A program made the position numbers and the translations under genes. Shown here piece by piece: positions 27,368-35,620 of a stretch of 39,436 nucleotides of DNA. The stretch is from a virus, in the IMG/VR virus record IMGVR_UViG_3300046557_000207, positions 1 through 39,436 of that record. One strand, written 5' to 3'. How positions within the stretch are numbered: position 1 is the stretch's first letter; the number at the start of each line of letters is the position of its first letter. The notes beneath the pieces are model-generated. The model made no database searches. It had not been told where the DNA came from and was given only the letters and a program-made list of their open reading frames with translations.

Positions 27368-27846
27368 TGGCGGCGACGGTTCAAGGGCTGGCCAGCCTGC
27401 AGAAGAAGCTAAAGGCTCTTCCTGCGGCTGCTAAGGCGGCCATTGCCGGCGCCATGGAGCAAGGCGCGCAAGATATTGTCGCGCAGATGAAAAACCTTTG
27501 CCCTGATGGCTATCCGACCTTGCGCGAAAGCATTGGCTGGACGTGGGGCAAGGCGCCTAAGAACGCAATGGTTATAGGGACGATCAAGGGAAACATCGGC
27601 GATCTCGTGATAACGATCTATGCCGGCAACCATAAGGCGTTCTATGCGCGTTGGGTTGAATTCGGCACGCGCTCGCATATCAACAAGGGGCTCTTCCCTG
27701 GCACGCAAAACCCCGGCACGCGCTCGCATCCTTTTTTCTACGTCGCTTATCGAGCCAACAAGCGAACCGTCAAGGGCCGCATAACGCGAGCAATCAACAA
27801 GTCAGCGAAGGCTATAGCCGCGCAATCCTCAGGAGGTAACCCATAA
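27367..27846 (+). CDS. Tail-joining protein, HK97 gp10 family
   Basis: A 159-residue basic protein. It has the order of HK97-gp10: VQGLASLQKKLKALPAAAKA, an amphipathic helix, CPDGYPTLRESIGWTWGKAP, a beta part, then FYARWVEFGTR and a Pro/Phe-rich HPFFYVAYRANK. The family lies between the adaptor and the tail-completion protein, as here, and takes part in joining the tail. It overlaps both neighbours by one base or more. Confidence 0.88.
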   Translation: MAATVQGLASLQKKLKALPAAAKAAIAGAMEQGAQDIVAQMKNLCPDGYPTLRESIGWTWGKAPKNAMVIGTIKGNIGDLVITIYAGNHKAFYARWVEFGTRSHINKGLFPGTQNPGTRSHPFFYVAYRANKRTVKGRITRAINKSAKAIAAQSSGGNP

Positions 27847-28271
27847 TGGATCCAATATTTGAGCTTAAGAAAGCCGTGCTGGACAAGCTTAAGGCGACGA
27901 CGGCAATCACTGATATGACGGGCACGAGGATCTATGACCGCATCCCGCCAGGCTCTACGCCGGTTCCCTCGCCGTACATCTCGCTAGGCGCCGTAACGTC
28001 GCTTGACAACAGCGCAGATTGCATTATCGGCAAGGACATAACCATGCAGATTGACGTCTATTCGTGGGGCATTGGCCTGGCCGCCAGCACTGCGGAGGCG
28101 ACGCAATTGGCGTACCTCGTCGAGAAAGCCTTGCGGGACGATATCGAGCTGACTGTCAACGCCCTCGTGCTCCTGCAGTACCGTGGAACAAACGTCATAG
28201 TAGGCGGCCCCGACGGCGTCACAACTCAGGCCGCAATTACTTACCTCGCAACTACGGAGGAGGTTGATTAA
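27846..28271 (+). CDS. Tail completion protein, DUF3168 family
   Basis: A 141-residue protein with the DUF3168 layout: PIFELKKAVLDKLKATTAIT, then GTRIYDRIPPGSTPVPSPYI, then LGAVTSLDN and IDVYSWGIGLAASTAEATQL. Such proteins cap the tail tube at the head end (lambda gpU-like). Start ATG 27846 overlaps the upstream stop. Normally the tail tube gene follows directly; here three inserted genes intervene. Confidence 0.85.
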   Translation: MDPIFELKKAVLDKLKATTAITDMTGTRIYDRIPPGSTPVPSPYISLGAVTSLDNSADCIIGKDITMQIDVYSWGIGLAASTAEATQLAYLVEKALRDDIELTVNALVLLQYRGTNVIVGGPDGVTTQAAITYLATTEEVD

Positions 28272-28320
28272 CGCTGCTTAAGGCGTACCTCATGAGTTGA
28301 ACGCAACAAGGAGAAATATA

Positions 28321-28596
28321 ATGGCGAGTCGCCTAAGCACTACAGCCGACACCGCAATCGGCGCATCTTGGAGTCCTGCCGGCGAAACTGTCCTGCAGTT
28401 CATTCCGACGTCGACTACGGCTTACCCCATCATTAGCGTGCAGCTTAGCCAGGACGGCGGCGCGACATGGAACGCAATTGTTAACATCTCGACGAAGGTT
28501 CAGAAACTTATTCGCTTGCCGCAATACAAGCTCCTTCGGCTCGTCTTGAAGGCAAACGAAGTCGGGCAACAGTTTACGGTTGTCGACAATGAGTAG
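28321..28596 (+). CDS. Small probable virion protein
   Basis: A 91-residue beta-rich protein behind AAGGAGAAATATA. It is Thr/Ser-rich with a sequence of strands (PIISVQLSQDGGATWNAIVN), compatible with a small jelly-roll or immunoglobulin-like fold. It overlaps the next gene by 8 nt and belongs to the three-gene insertion between tail completion and tail tube genes. Likely an accessory to the tailspike, by position only. Confidence 0.55.
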   Translation: MASRLSTTADTAIGASWSPAGETVLQFIPTSTTAYPIISVQLSQDGGATWNAIVNISTKVQKLIRLPQYKLLRLVLKANEVGQQFTVVDNE

Positions 28597-28780
28597 CATT
28601 CCCGGCATGACAAAGCCGGTCTTGCTACCGCTGTCGCTGACGATGTACACGACGGCCGCAGACGTCAACGGCTTGGCGTCTAGCGGCGGCAAGAAGCACG
28701 CAAGCGCGCTTAAGCTGGCCGACGGCGTTCACTTCCTGCTTTTGGCCGATGGCGCCAGTAGGCTTTCTCTCAACTCATAA
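28589..28780 (+). CDS. Small hypothetical protein upstream of the tailspike
   Basis: A 63-residue protein; ATG 28589 is in an ATGAGTAG overlap with the upstream stop. It consists of alternating strands (KPVLLPLSLTMYTTAADV, then KLADGVHFLLLADGASR). It could be a small virion protein or an assembly helper for the tailspike that starts 9 nt later. No family recognised. Confidence 0.55.
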   Translation: MSSIPGMTKPVLLPLSLTMYTTAADVNGLASSGGKKHASALKLADGVHFLLLADGASRLSLNS

Positions 28781-28789
28781 GGGGCTAAC

Positions 28790-30514
28790 ATGGCTGACAG
28801 TAAACTATCAGACTTGACAGCGGCTTCGGCCTTAACGGGCTCGGAGCTTCTGTACTTGCTGCAGGGCGGCGCCGACCGCAAGGCGACAACGAAGCAGTTG
28901 CAAGACTATATCGGTTCGGCGTCGATCTTCTCGCTGCTTTCGCCAGCGCAGATTGCCGACATCAAGGCGGGCACGGCGACGCTCGATATGGCGCCAGCCA
29001 TCAACACGGCGCTCGCGCTTGGGATTCCGATCAAGTTTCCGGCCGGCGTATATGGGCACAATTCGCAGTTCACTTTGCCGAAGTCTGGCGCAGTCGTTCT
29101 TACCGGCGACGGGGCTGGCACGGAATTCCGCGCAATGGCTGCGATGACTTATCAGGTCTACAAGGATGGCACGGATAACGGCGCGACGAAAGACCCGGTA
29201 ACGATCAAAAACATCCGCATCAACGCGAACCGCCTGGCGAACTACTGCCTACGCATCGGCGCGTCAAAGAAGGGCGAGCTTTCAGGCCTGGCGCTTGACA
29301 ACTTCCTCCTTCAAGCCGGCAGACTCGGCGACGACAGCGGCGGCGCGACCGCCATGTACTACGAAAACCTTGTGCAGCACATCAACTGCGATGGCAACAT
29401 TTCGTATGCTGGCGCCGTGGGGACAATGCCGACTGACGGCCTTTACTTCACGTCGAATGCGACCGACAACGCCGTTATCGACGTGGTCGCGGCCTACATC
29501 TCGAATGCAGGCGTGCAATCGTGGGGAGGCTTCAACAAGCTTTACGATATCCATTCGTACGGGCTGAATACGTCTGGCACGGGACCGTCGTTCAACATCA
29601 TCGCAGGCGCCGCAACAATCATCGTTGCCCCTGAAACCGACAACGTGACAGATGCGGGCGTTTGGGTTCGCTTCAACAGCGTTACGATTGTCGGCGGCTC
29701 AAGCTATTGGCAGACGGCCAACGTTCCGACGGCGGCAACTTGCTTCGGCTCGATCTCTGGCACGGTCTTGACGGTAACAGCCGTAAGCCCTGGAGTGCTC
29801 GTCAAGGGTCAACGCCTCGTCGGCTCAAATATCACGGCGGGGACTAAGCTCGGAGATCAGCTCACGGGCACGGCGGGAAGCACGGGCACGTATACGGTTA
29901 CGATTAGCCAGACCGTTGCCGCGACAAACATCACCGCAGCCGGCGCCGTGGCGTTTCTTATCGACAGCACCGTGAGCGACTGCACAATCATCGGGCACGA
30001 GCTGCGCGGCTACAACAGCAATAACCCTGCAATCGTCTGGCTTGGCACTAGCCGTCCGTCTGGATTGGTTGTCAATATCGGAGGGGACAGCTTCACCCCG
30101 CAGCAAGGAGATAACGCGCATCAATCTCTTAAGCATTCCCTCTTGCTTTTGCGGAGGACTGGCGCCGACACGACGCTAACTCTCGACGCTGGCGCAACGC
30201 AGAAGGCAATCATAGATTTCCGCGACCAAAACTCGCCGAAATACAAGGTCTACAAGGACACGTCGAATAACTTCGTTATCTCGTCTTGGTCTGGAGCCGT
30301 CGAGACTGTCGTTGCGAAACACTTCTACGCAAGCGGCCAGTGGGAATTATACGGCAAGACTATGTTGGGCGGCGCGGGAGGTTCGCTTGGCTTCTTAGGC
30401 ACGACGCCGATAACGAAGCAGACCCTAGCCGTAGCGGCTACGGACGCAGCGTCAACGCAAACACTCGTCAACGACATCCGAAACAAGCTCATTGCCTACG
30501 GGATGACGCTTTAA
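28790..30514 (+). CDS. Tailspike/tail fibre protein with beta-helix
   Basis: A 574-residue protein. The N-terminus ([20 protein letters not shown]) is a common particle-binding head of phage fibres. Residues about 75-290 look like a parallel beta-helix of the pectate-lyase type ([38 protein letters not shown]). Residues about 320-385 hold a [19 protein letters not shown]-type beta module. The C-terminus ([11 protein letters not shown] and [14 protein letters not shown]) resembles the trimer-forming end of other phage fibres. It probably binds or cuts a host polysaccharide. Its place among head-tail joining genes is unusual; spikes usually lie after the hub. Confidence 0.78.
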   Translation: MADSKLSDLTAASALTGSELLYLLQGGADRKATTKQLQDYIGSASIFSLLSPAQIADIKAGTATLDMAPAINTALALGIPIKFPAGVYGHNSQFTLPKSGAVVLTGDGAGTEFRAMAAMTYQVYKDGTDNGATKDPVTIKNIRINANRLANYCLRIGASKKGELSGLALDNFLLQAGRLGDDSGGATAMYYENLVQHINCDGNISYAGAVGTMPTDGLYFTSNATDNAVIDVVAAYISNAGVQSWGGFNKLYDIHSYGLNTSGTGPSFNIIAGAATIIVAPETDNVTDAGVWVRFNSVTIVGGSSYWQTANVPTAATCFGSISGTVLTVTAVSPGVLVKGQRLVGSNITAGTKLGDQLTGTAGSTGTYTVTISQTVAATNITAAGAVAFLIDSTVSDCTIIGHELRGYNSNNPAIVWLGTSRPSGLVVNIGGDSFTPQQGDNAHQSLKHSLLLLRRTGADTTLTLDAGATQKAIIDFRDQNSPKYKVYKDTSNNFVISSWSGAVETVVAKHFYASGQWELYGKTMLGGAGGSLGFLGTTPITKQTLAVAATDAASTQTLVNDIRNKLIAYGMTL

Positions 30515-30522
30515 AGCACTGC

Positions 30523-30548
30523 CGGCGCCGGTTGATCCATCGGCGCCG
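30523..30548 (+). other. GC hairpin between tailspike and tail tube genes
   Basis: CGGCGCCG at 30523-30530 and again at 30541-30548; the 8-mer is self-complementary, so the copies form a stem with a 10-nt loop. No T tract follows. It may mark the right edge of the inserted tailspike module or affect the message of the tail tube gene. Confidence 0.5.
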
Positions 30549-30599
30549 ATGAACTACCTAGCTTGTAATGCCACCTTCAACACTCAAGAGGAGTTCTTA

Positions 30600-31040
30600 A
30601 TGGCTCAACCAACAACCGCACGCTTTGGCAAGTTCACTGTCAAGCTTGGCGACAGTGCAACGCCAGTCGTCTATACGGCTCCGTGCGGCTTCACTTCGAA
30701 GTCGCTGATTCTCACCAAGAACCTGACGGAAGTCAACCTCCCGGATTGCGACGATCCCGACGCAGTGGCCTGGATTGGCCGCGACGCCGCATCGCTTTCC
30801 GCCGAAGTCACCGGCCAGGGCGTTGCCGCAGCCGAGTCCGTTCCGACCTGGCTTGCCGCATGGGAAAACGTCGAGTCCGTTCCCGTCAAAATTGAGCTTG
30901 TCTTCCCGGCGAAGACGATCACGTGGACGGGCTTCATGCAGGTTTCCGTCCTGACAATCGGCGCGCAGCAGGGCGGCCGAGTCACTCTAGACGTTACCAT
31001 GTCGAGCGATGGCGAGCTTGTCCGCGTGGAAACGCCGTAA
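30600..31040 (+). CDS. Major tail (tube) protein
   Basis: A 146-residue protein behind AAGAGGAGTTCTTA. It is beta-rich and acidic-neutral, with the pattern of siphophage tube proteins: GKFTVKLGD, a long strand region (SLILTKNLTEVNLPDCDDPD), VTGQGVAAAESVPTWLAAWE, and VTLDVTMSSDGE at the end. It comes directly before a tail assembly chaperone and the tape measure, the conserved order. Codon use is very regular, as in the capsid gene, which fits high expression. Confidence 0.85.
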   Translation: MAQPTTARFGKFTVKLGDSATPVVYTAPCGFTSKSLILTKNLTEVNLPDCDDPDAVAWIGRDAASLSAEVTGQGVAAAESVPTWLAAWENVESVPVKIELVFPAKTITWTGFMQVSVLTIGAQQGGRVTLDVTMSSDGELVRVETP

Positions 31041-31606
31041 TGCGCGACGCGAAGGTTGAACTAGCCTTCGCAGATGGCAATTACGTATTCCGACTCTCTT
31101 GGGGCTCGCTTATCGAGCTTCAAGAGGCCGTCGGGATGGGTCCATATGCGATTCTAAATCAGCTCAATTCCGACCAATGGAAGGTTGAGCAAATAAGCGA
31201 GATCATCCGCCTTGGCATTCTTGGCGGCGACAAGACGCTCCACCCAACGAAGGCGACTAAGCTAGTCGACCGCTATGTCAAAGACCGACCACCATTCGAA
31301 AATTTAGTGCTCGCAAGAGCGGTTCTTACGGTTGCGCTTTTCGGCGCTCCGGATGAAGATGAAAACAAGTCAGCTGCCAAGGGCGATGAAATCGAGACGA
31401 CGGACGGCAAGCTTAAGGCGAAGGAAATCTATGGCGCTGGCGCCGTCATGGGATTCACCCCGCAGCAAATCAATGAAATGTCCGTCTGGCAATTCATGTC
31501 AGCCTTTGACGGCTACGTGAAGCATCACGCGCCAGACGACGGGAAGCTTACGCCTGAGGAATTCAACGAGCTTGGAGATTTCCTCGAAACAGTACCGGAA
31601 GGTTAA
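31040..31606 (+). CDS. Tail assembly chaperone, GTA-like, both parts in one frame
   Basis: A 188-residue protein in TAATG overlap with the tube gene. The N-terminal part (VELAFADGNYVFRLSWGSL, IELQEAVGMGPYAIL) matches the chaperone type of gene transfer agents and related alphaproteobacterial phages. The C-terminal part (GFTPQQINEMSVWQFMSAFD) resembles the second chaperone that many phages make by ribosomal frameshift. Here both parts lie in one continuous frame, so no slippage is needed. It coats the tape measure during tail assembly. Position between tube and tape measure genes supports this. Confidence 0.8.
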   Translation: MRDAKVELAFADGNYVFRLSWGSLIELQEAVGMGPYAILNQLNSDQWKVEQISEIIRLGILGGDKTLHPTKATKLVDRYVKDRPPFENLVLARAVLTVALFGAPDEDENKSAAKGDEIETTDGKLKAKEIYGAGAVMGFTPQQINEMSVWQFMSAFDGYVKHHAPDDGKLTPEEFNELGDFLETVPEG

Positions 31607-31653
31607 CGCCATCTAGCCGCGCGAATGCGGCACGTCGGCAATAGGGAGACATC

Positions 31654-33909
31654 ATGGCGGCGACAGATCTTGAAAGGCTTGTAGTTCAGCTATCGGCCGA
31701 TATCACCAAATACGAAAAGAGCATGAATCGTGCGCTTGGTATCACGAACACCAATGTCAAGAAGATGCAAGCGACCGCGTCGGCCGGCGCCGGAGGCATT
31801 GAAAAGGCCTTCACGTCGCTAGGCGCCAAGGTTGCCGGCGTGTTCGGAGTTATTGAGGGCGCTAAGGCGTTCGTCAACTTTTCCGATTCGGCCACGAAGA
31901 TTTCCAACTCGCTCAAGACTGCCGGGCTTGCTGGCGACGACTTGAAGAAGGTCTATAACGAGTTGTTCGTTGTGGCCAACAAGAACGGCGCTCCCGTCGA
32001 GGCTCTGGCGCAGCTCTATAGCCGCGTCGCCGTCGTGCAGAAAGAGCTTGGCGTGTCATCGGAGCAGCTCGTCGGCCTGACTGACAACGTCGGCAAGTCG
32101 CTAAAGATTACCGGCGTGTCTGCGGCCGAAGCTAGCGGGACGTTGCTACAGCTCGCGCAGGCGTTCGGCGGCAACAAGATCCAAGCGCAGGAATACAACA
32201 GCTTGATTGACGGCGCGTTGCCCTTGCTCAAGGCGGCTGCGGCCGGCATTAAGGAGGCTGGAGGCTCTGTCGCGGCGCTGACGTTGCTTGTCAAGTCTGG
32301 CCAGGTATCAAACAAGGCGTTCTTCGACGGTATCGAGGCCGGCAGCTTCACGCTTGATAAGGCGTTGGGCGGGGCTACGCAGACCGTCGGCCAGGCTATG
32401 GAAAATCTGAATACGTCGCTCATCAAGGCGGCTGGCAACTTCAACGACCAAACCGGCGCGTCGACCGCGTTGGCCCACGGCATCCAAGCCATTGCCGACG
32501 CAGCGACCAACATAAAGTTTGACAGCGTCATTGCCGAAGTCAACGCCATTACGAGCGCCATCAATTCGGCTATCGGCGCGGCGGCTGGCCTCCTTCAAAA
32601 GCTTGGCGATCTCGGCAAGGCAAGCGGCGCCGTCGACTACGCGGCCAGCCTGCCGACGAACGACATGAATAGCATTATGCTGCAGCTCGACAAGAACGCG
32701 CAAGGGCCGACGTCGGACAGCAAGCTTTCAGACCTGGCAAATCAGCGCCTATCCGTCGAGCAAAAGATTGCAGACATTCGCGCGCAGGGCCTCGACACGC
32801 TCGACGCCGGCAAGGGCGCGCTTGACAACTATTCCGCCGACCTGGCCAATATCGACAAGCAAGTCAGCTCCATCAAGGACAGCGTCACGTCGACGAAAGA
32901 CGCGGCCGTACTGCCGAAGACTGCGCAACCCGCAAGGCCGTTCTCGCCGACGCCTGCAGCCGGCAATAAGCCTATCGACGACAGCCGCGCCGGCTCCGTG
33001 AGCATCAAAGATCCGAAGTACGCCGTCGCGCCGACTAAGAAGACTGGCGGCGGAAGCAAGGCCGACCCTTACGAAAATCAGCTCGCCTCGATAACGAAGC
33101 GAACCGACGCTATCGAGGCGGAGACGGCGGCGCAGGCTAAGCTGAATCCTCTAATTGATGACTATGGCTACGCAGTCAACAAGGCAAAACAGCAGTCATT
33201 GCTTGAGACGGCGGCAATCAAGAAGAATGGCGAAGTCACGGCGGCGCAGGCTGCGGAGATCGATAAGGTTTCAAGTGCCTATGCTGCGGCCGAAGCTGCG
33301 GCCGCGAAGCTCGACGAGCAACAGAAAAAGATCAAGGAAACGCAGACCGAAATACAAGCTACTGCGCAAGACGTTACGCGCGGCATCGTTGACGGCTTCA
33401 TTGCCGGCGAGTCAGCTGCAAAAGTGTTCAGCGATGCGCTTGGCAAGATCGCAAACAAGCTCCTCGACATGGCATTCAACGACTTGTTCACTTCGTCGAG
33501 CAAGGGAGGCGCCGGCCTTGGCGACCTGATTAGCAAGATCTTCGGCTACTCGGAAGGCGGCTATACGGGCGCCGGCAGCAAGTACACTCCGGCCGGTATC
33601 GTCCACAAGGGCGAATATGTCGTACCGAAGTCCACCGTCGACAAGCTTGGCGTTAGCGGCCTGGAGAAGCGCCTGGCTGGCTATGCTAACGGCGGCCTCG
33701 TAGGAGCCCCGCGCCTGCCGAGTCTCTCGCCGGCTTCGTCTGGCGGCGGCGACACCTTCACCTATGCGCCAGTCATCGACGCGCGAGGCGCAGACACGAA
33801 CGCTATTGCGGCGCTGCGCCAGGCAATGGAAAACGACCGAAAACAGTTCGCCGCAAAGACAATCGAGACTGTCCGCAAGGCGAAGCAGAGCAACGTAAAG
33901 GGCATCTAA
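31654..33909 (+). CDS. Tape measure protein
   Basis: A 751-residue protein that sets tail length. The N-terminus (LERLVVQLSADITKYEKSMN) is the common tape-measure start. Residues about 55-250 (FSDSATKISNSLKTAGL) match the TIGR02675-like region, followed by long helical stretches (TEIQATAQDVTRGIVDGFIA). The C-terminus has the lambda gpH-like GGYTGAGSKYTPAGIVHKGE. At about 0.15 nm per residue it predicts a tail near 110 nm. A GGGAGA ribosome site precedes ATG 31654; the next gene starts one base after its stop. Confidence 0.9.
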   Translation: MAATDLERLVVQLSADITKYEKSMNRALGITNTNVKKMQATASAGAGGIEKAFTSLGAKVAGVFGVIEGAKAFVNFSDSATKISNSLKTAGLAGDDLKKVYNELFVVANKNGAPVEALAQLYSRVAVVQKELGVSSEQLVGLTDNVGKSLKITGVSAAEASGTLLQLAQAFGGNKIQAQEYNSLIDGALPLLKAAAAGIKEAGGSVAALTLLVKSGQVSNKAFFDGIEAGSFTLDKALGGATQTVGQAMENLNTSLIKAAGNFNDQTGASTALAHGIQAIADAATNIKFDSVIAEVNAITSAINSAIGAAAGLLQKLGDLGKASGAVDYAASLPTNDMNSIMLQLDKNAQGPTSDSKLSDLANQRLSVEQKIADIRAQGLDTLDAGKGALDNYSADLANIDKQVSSIKDSVTSTKDAAVLPKTAQPARPFSPTPAAGNKPIDDSRAGSVSIKDPKYAVAPTKKTGGGSKADPYENQLASITKRTDAIEAETAAQAKLNPLIDDYGYAVNKAKQQSLLETAAIKKNGEVTAAQAAEIDKVSSAYAAAEAAAAKLDEQQKKIKETQTEIQATAQDVTRGIVDGFIAGESAAKVFSDALGKIANKLLDMAFNDLFTSSSKGGAGLGDLISKIFGYSEGGYTGAGSKYTPAGIVHKGEYVVPKSTVDKLGVSGLEKRLAGYANGGLVGAPRLPSLSPASSGGGDTFTYAPVIDARGADTNAIAALRQAMENDRKQFAAKTIETVRKAKQSNVKGI

Positions 33910-34551
33910 ATGTCGATCATCACATTTCCCCGCGATATCCTGGCGACATTCCCCGGCGTATCGACAAAGTTTGATCTATTCTATCGTCAATCCCGCTCGC
34001 GCTCGGCTGGCGGGACGACGTACTCTAAGGACTTCGGAACGCCGATTTGGAAGGCGACCTATCAATCTCGCATCATGCGGCCTAACGAGCTTTCGAAGTG
34101 GAAGGCCATTATCAAGAGCCTCGACGGCGGCCTCAACGCGTTCAAGGGCAGAGACATGGTGCGGCGCTACCCTATCGCCTATCCTCGCGGCTCCTGGCCT
34201 ACTGGTGGCGCGTTTAGCGGCTCGGCTACGCTGGCCGTCGTCGGCTCAAGCAATAAGGATATCGACATTTCCGGCTTGCCGGCCGGCTTCAAGTTTAGCG
34301 CTGGCGATATGCTGCAGATTGGCACGACGGACTTGCATCAAGTCATGGCAGACGTGCCGGCGAGCGGCGCCGGCTACGCTACTGGCGTCGAGCTGCGGCC
34401 GCACTTGTGGCCTGGCGTCGTTGCTGGCCGAACTGTCCTCGTCAAAGATCCGGCGTGCGTTATGATTCCGGATCCGGATACGATCAACACAGATGCGGAA
34501 GAAACGCAGGGTATAGGCCGCGTTTCCTTTGACGCTTGGGAGTTTCGTTAA
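33910..34551 (+). CDS. Minor tail protein, distal-tail-like
   Basis: A 213-residue protein directly after the tape measure, the usual place of the distal tail protein that forms the base of the tip. It starts with SIITFPRDILATFPGVSTKF, has a central beta domain (DIDISGLPAGFKFSAGDMLQ) and ends IGRVSFDAWEFR. Overlaps the next gene by one base (TAATG). Family assignment is from position and fold type, not a clear motif. Confidence 0.7.
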   Translation: MSIITFPRDILATFPGVSTKFDLFYRQSRSRSAGGTTYSKDFGTPIWKATYQSRIMRPNELSKWKAIIKSLDGGLNAFKGRDMVRRYPIAYPRGSWPTGGAFSGSATLAVVGSSNKDIDISGLPAGFKFSAGDMLQIGTTDLHQVMADVPASGAGYATGVELRPHLWPGVVAGRTVLVKDPACVMIPDPDTINTDAEETQGIGRVSFDAWEFR

Positions 34552-35183
34552 TGCCTCGCGATATTTCAGCCCCGAACCTGGCGGCAATCCAGCAAAATCG
34601 CCTCGTCGCTCGTGACTTCCTTTGGATCATTGCGCGCGACCGCGTGACCGGCGCCGCCGTGCCAGATGGAACGTGGAGCGACTACGGCAACGTGACGGCG
34701 TCCGTCATCAACCCTAATACAGGCCTGGCGGAAAGCCGCGATTTCTACGGTTCTGGCACACTGATTCAAATGTCTGATATTCCGCTCGTGCTCAACTTGA
34801 CAGTCCAGAACGTGACCGTCGAGTTTTCGCAGACGAGCGATCACATTGACACGCTAATTCGTCAGTACGACGTCAAGCAAGCTCCCGTTGAGATCTATCG
34901 CGGCCTCTTCGATCCTGAGACGCGTAAAATGGTGGCGCCGGCCGAAGCTCGATTTGTCGGCTATATCGACGACGTGGTTGTCACTACGCCTTCGGAGAAC
35001 AGCGACGGTAGCGTGCAGCTCACATGCGCAAGCTCTACGCAGGAAATGACGCGCTCGAATACGGAGACGAGATCGCACGAGAATCAGATTATCCGCAACA
35101 ATACCGACGCGTTCTTTAAGGACAGCGCGACAACGACGACTTGGAAAATCTGGTGGGGACAGCAAAAAGGTACGATTGCATGA
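34551..35183 (+). CDS. Minor tail protein, DUF2163-like
   Basis: A 210-residue tail-tip protein. LVARDFLWIIARDRVTGA, then LTVQNVTVEFSQTSDHIDTL, then RFVGYIDDVVVTTPSE form beta layers seen in the DUF2163-like hub partners of alphaproteobacterial siphophages and gene transfer agents. It ends with FFKDSATTTTWKIWWGQQ. ATG 34551 overlaps the upstream stop; ATGA overlap with the acetyltransferase gene follows. The assignment is moderate. Confidence 0.65.
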   Translation: MPRDISAPNLAAIQQNRLVARDFLWIIARDRVTGAAVPDGTWSDYGNVTASVINPNTGLAESRDFYGSGTLIQMSDIPLVLNLTVQNVTVEFSQTSDHIDTLIRQYDVKQAPVEIYRGLFDPETRKMVAPAEARFVGYIDDVVVTTPSENSDGSVQLTCASSTQEMTRSNTETRSHENQIIRNNTDAFFKDSATTTTWKIWWGQQKGTIA

Positions 35184-35620
35184 TGGTGCGGGAAGCCAGG
35201 ATAAGCGACGCCGCCGCCATCGTCGATTTGCTTCAAGGCCTATACAACGAGGCGCGGCCAGATTACCCCTTCTTGCGAGCCCCTACAGCCGCGTTTGTGC
35301 ATCAATGCATCAATGGGCCGCGTAGCCTCGCTATCGTCGTGGGTGACGTTCCTTGCGGCGTCCTGCTAGCGTCTTGCGCGGTCAATCCATTCACGAAGGA
35401 GCGCGTCGCCGAAGAGCATGCGCTTTTCGTGTCGCCTGAGGCCAGGGGCGGCGCTGGCGTGCGCTTAATCCAAGCTTTCGAGGCGTGGGCCATCAAGAAT
35501 GATTGCGCAATGGCCAGGCTGACTATGCAACATTCCATCAAGCCGGAAGAGATTTCAAAACTATATAGAAGGCGTGGTTATTCCGAAATGGAAACGTCCT
35601 TTTCAAGGAGGCTTAAGTAA
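35180..35620 (+). CDS. GNAT-family N-acetyltransferase in the tail operon
   Basis: A 146-residue acetyltransferase fold. REARISDAAAIVDLLQGLY is the typical first strand-helix. HALFVSPEARGGAGVRLIQA (about residues 76-95) is motif A with the acetyl-CoA loop (R-G-x-G-A form), and YRRRGYSEMETSFSR is the closing strand. Acetyl-CoA would be the donor; the acceptor is unknown. It sits between tail-tip genes and is ATGA/TAATG coupled on both sides, as seen in other siphophages of this kind. It may modify a tail protein or a host factor. Confidence 0.8.
   Translation: MMVREARISDAAAIVDLLQGLYNEARPDYPFLRAPTAAFVHQCINGPRSLAIVVGDVPCGVLLASCAVNPFTKERVAEEHALFVSPEARGGAGVRLIQAFEAWAIKNDCAMARLTMQHSIKPEEISKLYRRRGYSEMETSFSRRLK

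Noticed and set aside
31330-31400. Programmed frameshift in the tail chaperone gene
   Set aside because: GAAAACAAG is only weakly slippery and both chaperone parts already lie in one frame, so a shift is not required.
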